Source of the DNA: Spirochaetota bacterium | GTDB taxonomy: Bacteria > Spirochaetota > UBA4802 > UBA5550 | Length of the DNA: 35,983 nt | Assembly: GCA_016928865.1 (NCBI GenBank) | Contig: JAFGJX010000025.1 | Coordinates: forward strand, 1-35,983 | Direction: 5' to 3' | In this document: piece after piece, positions 32,895 to 35,983 of the stretch | How positions within the stretch are numbered: position 1 is the first letter of the stretch | How the letters are laid out: each line of letters opens with the position of its first letter | Position numbers and translations under genes: made by a program | The notes under the pieces: generated by a model | Told to the model about the DNA's origin: nothing | What the model saw: the letters and a program-made list of their open reading frames with translations, nothing else | The model's database searches: none

Positions 32895-34928
32895 TTATAC
32901 CCCGTCAACTTCAATACCAAATTCAGCCAGCTGCTCCGGTGAATGGTCATAGGGACAGAAGGCATGCGCTCCGGCGATATACCCGTGTATCGGGCATACG
33001 CTGAACGTCGGCGTTATGGTGAAATAGGGGAGCGCGTAGTTTTCCGCGATCTTTTTGACCAGCATCTTGACCGCCCGTATGTCATGGACCTTTTCACCGA
33101 GGAACAGGTGCACAACGGTGCCGCCGGTGAACTTCGCCTGGAGCTCGTCCTGGTGGTCGAGCACGTCGAACAGGTCGTCGGTGTGCCCCACCGGGAGGTG
33201 GACGGAATTGGTGTAGTAGGGCTCCTGCACCCCGGAGGTCTTGATGTCCTTGAAGAGCTTCCGGTCGTGCATGGCGAAACGGTAGCTCACGCCCTCGGCA
33301 GGAGTGGCCTCAAGGTTGTAGAAGTTCCCGGTCTCCTCCTGGAAGCGCATGATTCGGTCGCGCATAAAGTCGAGCGTTTTCAGAGCGAAGGTCTTACCCT
33401 CGAGCGAGGATATGTCCGTGTTGAGCATGTTCAGGCAGGTTTCGTTCATGCCGATGAGCCCGATGGTGGAAAAGTGGTTGATCCAGTACCTTTTGTTCCG
33501 CTCGTGAATGCCCGACAGGTAATGCTTCGTATAGGGGTACAGGTCGTTTTCCGTGAATCTCTCGAGCGCCTTCCGCTTGATTTCCAGGGAGTTTTTCGCC
33601 AGGACCATGAGGCGTTCCAGGGTCTCGAAGAATTCGCCCTCGGTCTTGGACACATAGGCGATGCGCGGCAGGTTTATGGTGACCACGCCGATGCTCCCGG
33701 TAAGCGGATTCGCGCCGAACAGGCCGCCGCCCCGCTTCCTGAGCTCGCGATTGTCGAGCCGCAGACGGCAGCACATCGACCGAGCGTCCTCGGCGCTCAT
33801 GTCGGAGTTGATGAAGTTAGCGAAATAGGGTATGCCGTATTTCGCCGTCATCTCCCACATACCGTCGAGCCGCGGGTTGTCCCAGTCGAATTCACTCGTG
33901 ATATTGTAGGTCGGGATCGGGAAGGTGAAGATCCTGTTTTTCGCGTCACCTTCAGACATGGCCTCTGCGAAAGCCATGTTGAACATGTCCATCTCGTCCT
34001 GGAACTCGCCATAGGTCTTGTCGCGAGCCTCGCCGCCGATGATAACGTACTCGCCCGCGATGTTCCGCGGCACCGTGAGGTCGAGGGTCACGTTCGTGAA
34101 GGGCGTCTGGAACCCGACCCGGGTGGGGATGTTCATGTTGAAGATGAACTCCTGCAGGCACTGCTTCACCTCATCGTAGGAAAGCCTGTCGTACCAGATG
34201 AAGGGGGCCAGGTAGGTATCGAAGTTCGCGAAGGCCTGCGCGCCGGCCGATTCGCCCTGGAGCGTGTAGAAGAAATTTACAATGTGCCCGAGCGCGCTCC
34301 TGAAGTGCTTGGCAGGTCTGCTCTCCACTTTCCCGGGCACCCCGCCGAATCCCCTCAGTAAAAGATCGCGCAGGTCCCATCCGACGCAGTAGGCGGAAAG
34401 GAGCCCCAGGTCATGGACGTGAAAATCGCAGTTCACATGGGCGTTGCGAATTTCTGGCGGGTAGATCCGCTCGAGCCAGTACTTTGCGGTGACCGCTGTG
34501 GCGATGTGGTTGTTCAGACCCTGGAGCGAATAGCTCATGTTGCTGTTTTCGTTTACCCTCCAGTCGGAGCGGTCCAGGTAGCTTTCTATCAGTTCGAGCC
34601 CCTCGGTGAGCAGGCTTTTTCCTTCGCGGATCTTCCGGTGCTGTTCCCGGTAAATTATGTAGGCCTTGGCGACTTTCGCGTGGCCCCGCTCGATCAGCAT
34701 CTTTTCGACCAGATCCTGGACATTTTCGACGGTGGGTATCCGCCCGTCCTTGTAAATAATGTTCAGGATCCCGATTATCGAGTCGGATATGGCCTGCGCG
34801 GTGGATCGATCGCTCCCTCCCACGGCCTGCGCGGCTTTGTAAATGGCATCGGTTATTTTTTCCGGGTTGAAGGGTACTATCCTTCCGTCTCGTTTTCGTA
34901 TGAAGCTTGAATTGGTGTCGTCAGCCAT
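32895..34928 (-). CDS. nrdD: Anaerobic (class III) ribonucleoside-triphosphate reductase large part, lacking the glycyl-radical C-terminus
   Basis: 677 residues. Reduces ribonucleotides to deoxyribonucleotides without oxygen. Residues ~7-97 are an ATP-cone (FIRKRDGRIVPFNPEKITDAI ... KAYIIYREQH). The barrel core has HVNCDFHVHDLG, SAGAQAFANFDTYLAPFI, SMCCRLRLDNREL, GGGLFGANPLTGSIGVVTINLPR and GLIGMNETCLNML. The C-terminus reads FSVCPIHGYIAGAHAFCPYDH and stops 15 residues later. Family members normally continue into a CxxC and the RVxGY glycyl-radical loop. Here only Cys645 and Cys658 of the usual four zinc cysteines are present; the radical loop is on the next small ORF. CGGAG precedes the ATG. 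A palindrome overlaps the putative promoter. Confidence 0.95.
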   Translation of the reverse strand: MADDTNSSFIRKRDGRIVPFNPEKITDAIYKAAQAVGGSDRSTAQAISDSIIGILNIIYKDGRIPTVENVQDLVEKMLIERGHAKVAKAYIIYREQHRKIREGKSLLTEGLELIESYLDRSDWRVNENSNMSYSLQGLNNHIATAVTAKYWLERIYPPEIRNAHVNCDFHVHDLGLLSAYCVGWDLRDLLLRGFGGVPGKVESRPAKHFRSALGHIVNFFYTLQGESAGAQAFANFDTYLAPFIWYDRLSYDEVKQCLQEFIFNMNIPTRVGFQTPFTNVTLDLTVPRNIAGEYVIIGGEARDKTYGEFQDEMDMFNMAFAEAMSEGDAKNRIFTFPIPTYNITSEFDWDNPRLDGMWEMTAKYGIPYFANFINSDMSAEDARSMCCRLRLDNRELRKRGGGLFGANPLTGSIGVVTINLPRIAYVSKTEGEFFETLERLMVLAKNSLEIKRKALERFTENDLYPYTKHYLSGIHERNKRYWINHFSTIGLIGMNETCLNMLNTDISSLEGKTFALKTLDFMRDRIMRFQEETGNFYNLEATPAEGVSYRFAMHDRKLFKDIKTSGVQEPYYTNSVHLPVGHTDDLFDVLDHQDELQAKFTGGTVVHLFLGEKVHDIRAVKMLVKKIAENYALPYFTITPTFSVCPIHGYIAGAHAFCPYDHSPEQLAEFGIEVDGV

Positions 34929-34956
34929 CTGATAACTCCGGGAATGCGAGAGGTAA

Positions 34957-34974
34957 ATTTTGTATATACAAAAT
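34957..34974. promoter_or_regulatory. 18-bp perfect palindrome at the nrdD promoter, candidate operator
   Basis: ATTTTGTATATACAAAAT lies about 30 bp upstream of nrdD. On the minus strand TTAACG (complement of 34985-34990), a 16-bp spacer and TATATA (complement of 34963-34968) form a plausible promoter whose -10 is the palindrome centre. It does not match the NrdR-box consensus well. The regulator is unknown. Confidence 0.5.
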
Positions 34975-35216
34975 AATGTTAAGTCGTTAAAAAAATAGAA
35001 TTAATTACTGCGTAAGGAAGAGAAATTCTAATGTGACATAATCTTTCATGATTGCTATGCTACTTGTATAGCCCACCATAATTATTAAGTCAATAAAAAA
35101 TATTATGTCTCTCTAAAAAATTTTCCTGAAGCGGAATAAAATTAAACAATGATAAGCAAATATACTTTTTTTGAAATTTTTTTATTATATTACATGCATG
35201 GCATGAAATTGAAGTG
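34975..35216. other. AT-rich intergenic region between divergent nrdD and glutaredoxin genes
   Basis: I see no ORF with a ribosome-binding site and no RNA gene. It is much richer in A and T than its surroundings. A structured 67-nt element follows at 35217. Confidence 0.5.
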
Positions 35217-35283
35217 AAGACTTTTTGCGAAATTGCGTTTCACGCTCGCCGGAAAGTACCGGCGGGGGTGTCCTAAAAGTCTT
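35217..35283. repeat. 67-nt palindrome-bounded structured element
   Basis: The outer perfect arms AAGACTTTT and AAAAGTCTT enclose an inner hairpin CGCCGG-aaagta-CCGGCG (35247-35264). It sits as a GC-rich insert in an AT-rich intergenic region. It could be a small non-autonomous repeat (MITE-like), a terminator or a structured RNA; its orientation is undecided. Confidence 0.5.
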
Positions 35284-35363
35284 ATTTTCTTTAAAGATTT
35301 GCAATTAGTTTAATAATAATTCTTCTATATTAATACTTTATCAGATACGGGAAGGTTTTTTCT

Positions 35364-35642
35364 ATGATCAAAATGATCCGCGTGAAAGGAAAAAATGTTG
35401 GGAAATTGATGCTGTATGCCCTCTCCACCTGCATATGGTGCAAAAAAACAAAAAAGCTGCTGGATGAGCTGAAGATAGAATACGAGTATGTCGATGTTGA
35501 TCTTCTTGAGGGAGAAGACAGCGCCCGAGCGAAAGATGAAATTCGAAAATGGAATCCGCAATCTTCTTTTCCTACGCTTGTTATCAATGACGAGAGATGC
35601 ATTACCGGATTTAATGAAAAAAAGATACGGGAGCTTGCCTGA
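35364..35642 (+). CDS. Glutaredoxin-like thiol protein
   Basis: A 92-residue thioredoxin-fold protein: [21 protein letters not shown] with redox cysteines Cys23 and Cys26 (C-x2-C), cis-Pro segment [17 protein letters not shown], and the usual C-terminal helix. The N-terminal extension of about 13 residues ([13 protein letters not shown]) is longer than in classical glutaredoxins; an alternative ATG is the fourth codon. GGGAAGG lies about 10 nt upstream. The stop overlaps the start of the next gene by one base (TGATG), so the two are translationally coupled. The partner is a ferredoxin-thioredoxin-reductase-like protein, which probably reduces this protein directly from ferredoxin rather than through glutathione. 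Confidence 0.92.
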   Translation: MIKMIRVKGKNVGKLMLYALSTCIWCKKTKKLLDELKIEYEYVDVDLLEGEDSARAKDEIRKWNPQSSFPTLVINDERCITGFNEKKIRELA

Positions 35643-35983
35643 TGACAATATCGCATGAACCTCCCCTGAAAGAAGTGGATGCCCTGTTCCGCCAGCTGCT
35701 CGATGACGCGCGGCGCGGCGGATATTTCCTGAACCCTGACGAAGAGTTTACCAGGGACCTGGTCAGGAGCCTTGTGATAAATACTGCGAGATACGGATAC
35801 CAGGCATGCCCCTGCCGGCTCGCTGCCGGGAGCCTGGCTGAAGACAACGACATCATCTGCCCCTGCGATTACCGCGACGCGGACCTCACGGAATACGGCG
35901 CCTGCTACTGCGGCCTCTATGTGTCGGACGAAGTGCACGGCGGGAAGAAGGATCTCGCGCCGATCCCGGAGCGGCGTCCGGCC
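35642..35983 (+). CDS. Ferredoxin-thioredoxin reductase catalytic-subunit-like protein (3' end at or beyond window edge)
   Basis: 114 codons remain open to the window end. The cysteine signature is CPC (56, 58), CPC (73, 75) and CYC (88, 90), matching the CPC ... CPC ... CHC pattern of FTR catalytic chains, which hold a [4Fe-4S] cluster next to a redox disulfide and reduce thioredoxin-fold proteins with ferredoxin electrons. The N-terminal helix region [39 protein letters not shown] is also family-like. It starts within the stop of the glutaredoxin gene. No variable-chain (FtrA) gene is seen, as in non-photosynthetic anaerobes where the catalytic chain works without it. The true end cannot be seen, but most of the domain is present. 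Confidence 0.92.
   Translation, partial: MTISHEPPLKEVDALFRQLLDDARRGGYFLNPDEEFTRDLVRSLVINTARYGYQACPCRLAAGSLAEDNDIICPCDYRDADLTEYGACYCGLYVSDEVHGGKKDLAPIPERRPA

Noticed and set aside
32895..32897. Recoding of the nrdD stop (selenocysteine or pyrrolysine)
   Set aside because: The stop is TAA, which is not used for either amino acid, and the next ORF has its own start and ribosome-binding site. Simple read-through stays open as a separate finding.
32943..34361. 472-codon plus-strand open frame over nrdD
   Set aside because: It is antisense to a clear class III ribonucleotide reductase.
1..35983. CRISPR arrays, tRNA, rRNA, tmRNA, insertion sequences, phage genes
   Set aside because: No regularly spaced repeats, no cloverleaf or rRNA-like sequence and no transposase or integrase frame were seen on either strand. 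Detection was by eye only.

Overview
The window reads as chromosomal DNA of an anaerobic, diderm (Gram-negative-type) bacterium. The case for anaerobiosis is a class III ribonucleotide reductase with its radical-SAM activase, a double-cubane-type iron-sulfur protein with its ATPase activator, a [4Fe-4S] 2,4-dienoyl-CoA reductase-like flavoenzyme and a ferredoxin-thioredoxin-reductase-like protein. Lipoprotein signals and a C-terminal beta-barrel argue for an outer membrane. A deep-branching spirochaete-like or deltaproteobacteria-like lineage would fit, but nothing here (no rRNA, no tRNA) fixes the taxonomy. No insertion sequence, CRISPR array, tRNA or rRNA was recognised.

Layout. (1) 1-8729: the end of aat, a large secreted protein of unknown function, an acyl-CoA synthetase (NDP-forming) alpha subunit, a PD40 beta-propeller protein, glycogen phosphorylase and a small membrane protein. 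(2) 9176-18155: a visibly AT-richer block with an ECF-type sigma factor, a FecR-like anti-sigma/sensor, a fibronectin-III/beta-barrel protein, a LamG-like lipoprotein, a PKD lipoprotein and a circularly permuted NlpC/P60-type protein that carries a second copy of the LamG-like module. Two promoter-like sites of the same form (T7-8, A5-6, N12, CGTCTAAT) precede the sigma gene and the PKD/NlpC pair, so the block looks like one sigma-controlled cell-surface regulon. (3) 18300-24114: a TudS-like/DUF1722 fusion, a small membrane protein, the double-cubane protein and its activator, an RluA-type pseudouridine synthase and another small membrane protein. (4) 24127-31928: a TetR-controlled minus-strand operon (enoyl-CoA isomerase/hydratase, TetR, two nitronate-monooxygenase-like flavoproteins, FadH-like reductase), probably accessory enzymes of unsaturated acyl-CoA breakdown, with a divergent SCP2 lipid-binding protein and an all-helical unknown. 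A 19-bp palindrome overlaps a good sigma-70 promoter at the head of the operon. (5) 32628-34928: nrdD, a separate tiny ORF and nrdG. (6) 35364-end: a glutaredoxin overlapping a ferredoxin-thioredoxin-reductase-like gene that runs off the window.

The most unusual item is in region 5. The large NrdD reading frame stops before the glycyl-radical segment, and that segment (RVVGYFRP ... QWNKGKQEEF) is encoded by a separate 54-codon ORF between nrdD and nrdG. The class III reductase therefore appears to be split, with the radical-bearing loop on its own polypeptide, much as GrcA/YfiD supplies a spare radical domain to pyruvate formate-lyase. The small ORF is in the same frame as nrdD, and the 34 codons between them contain no further stop.
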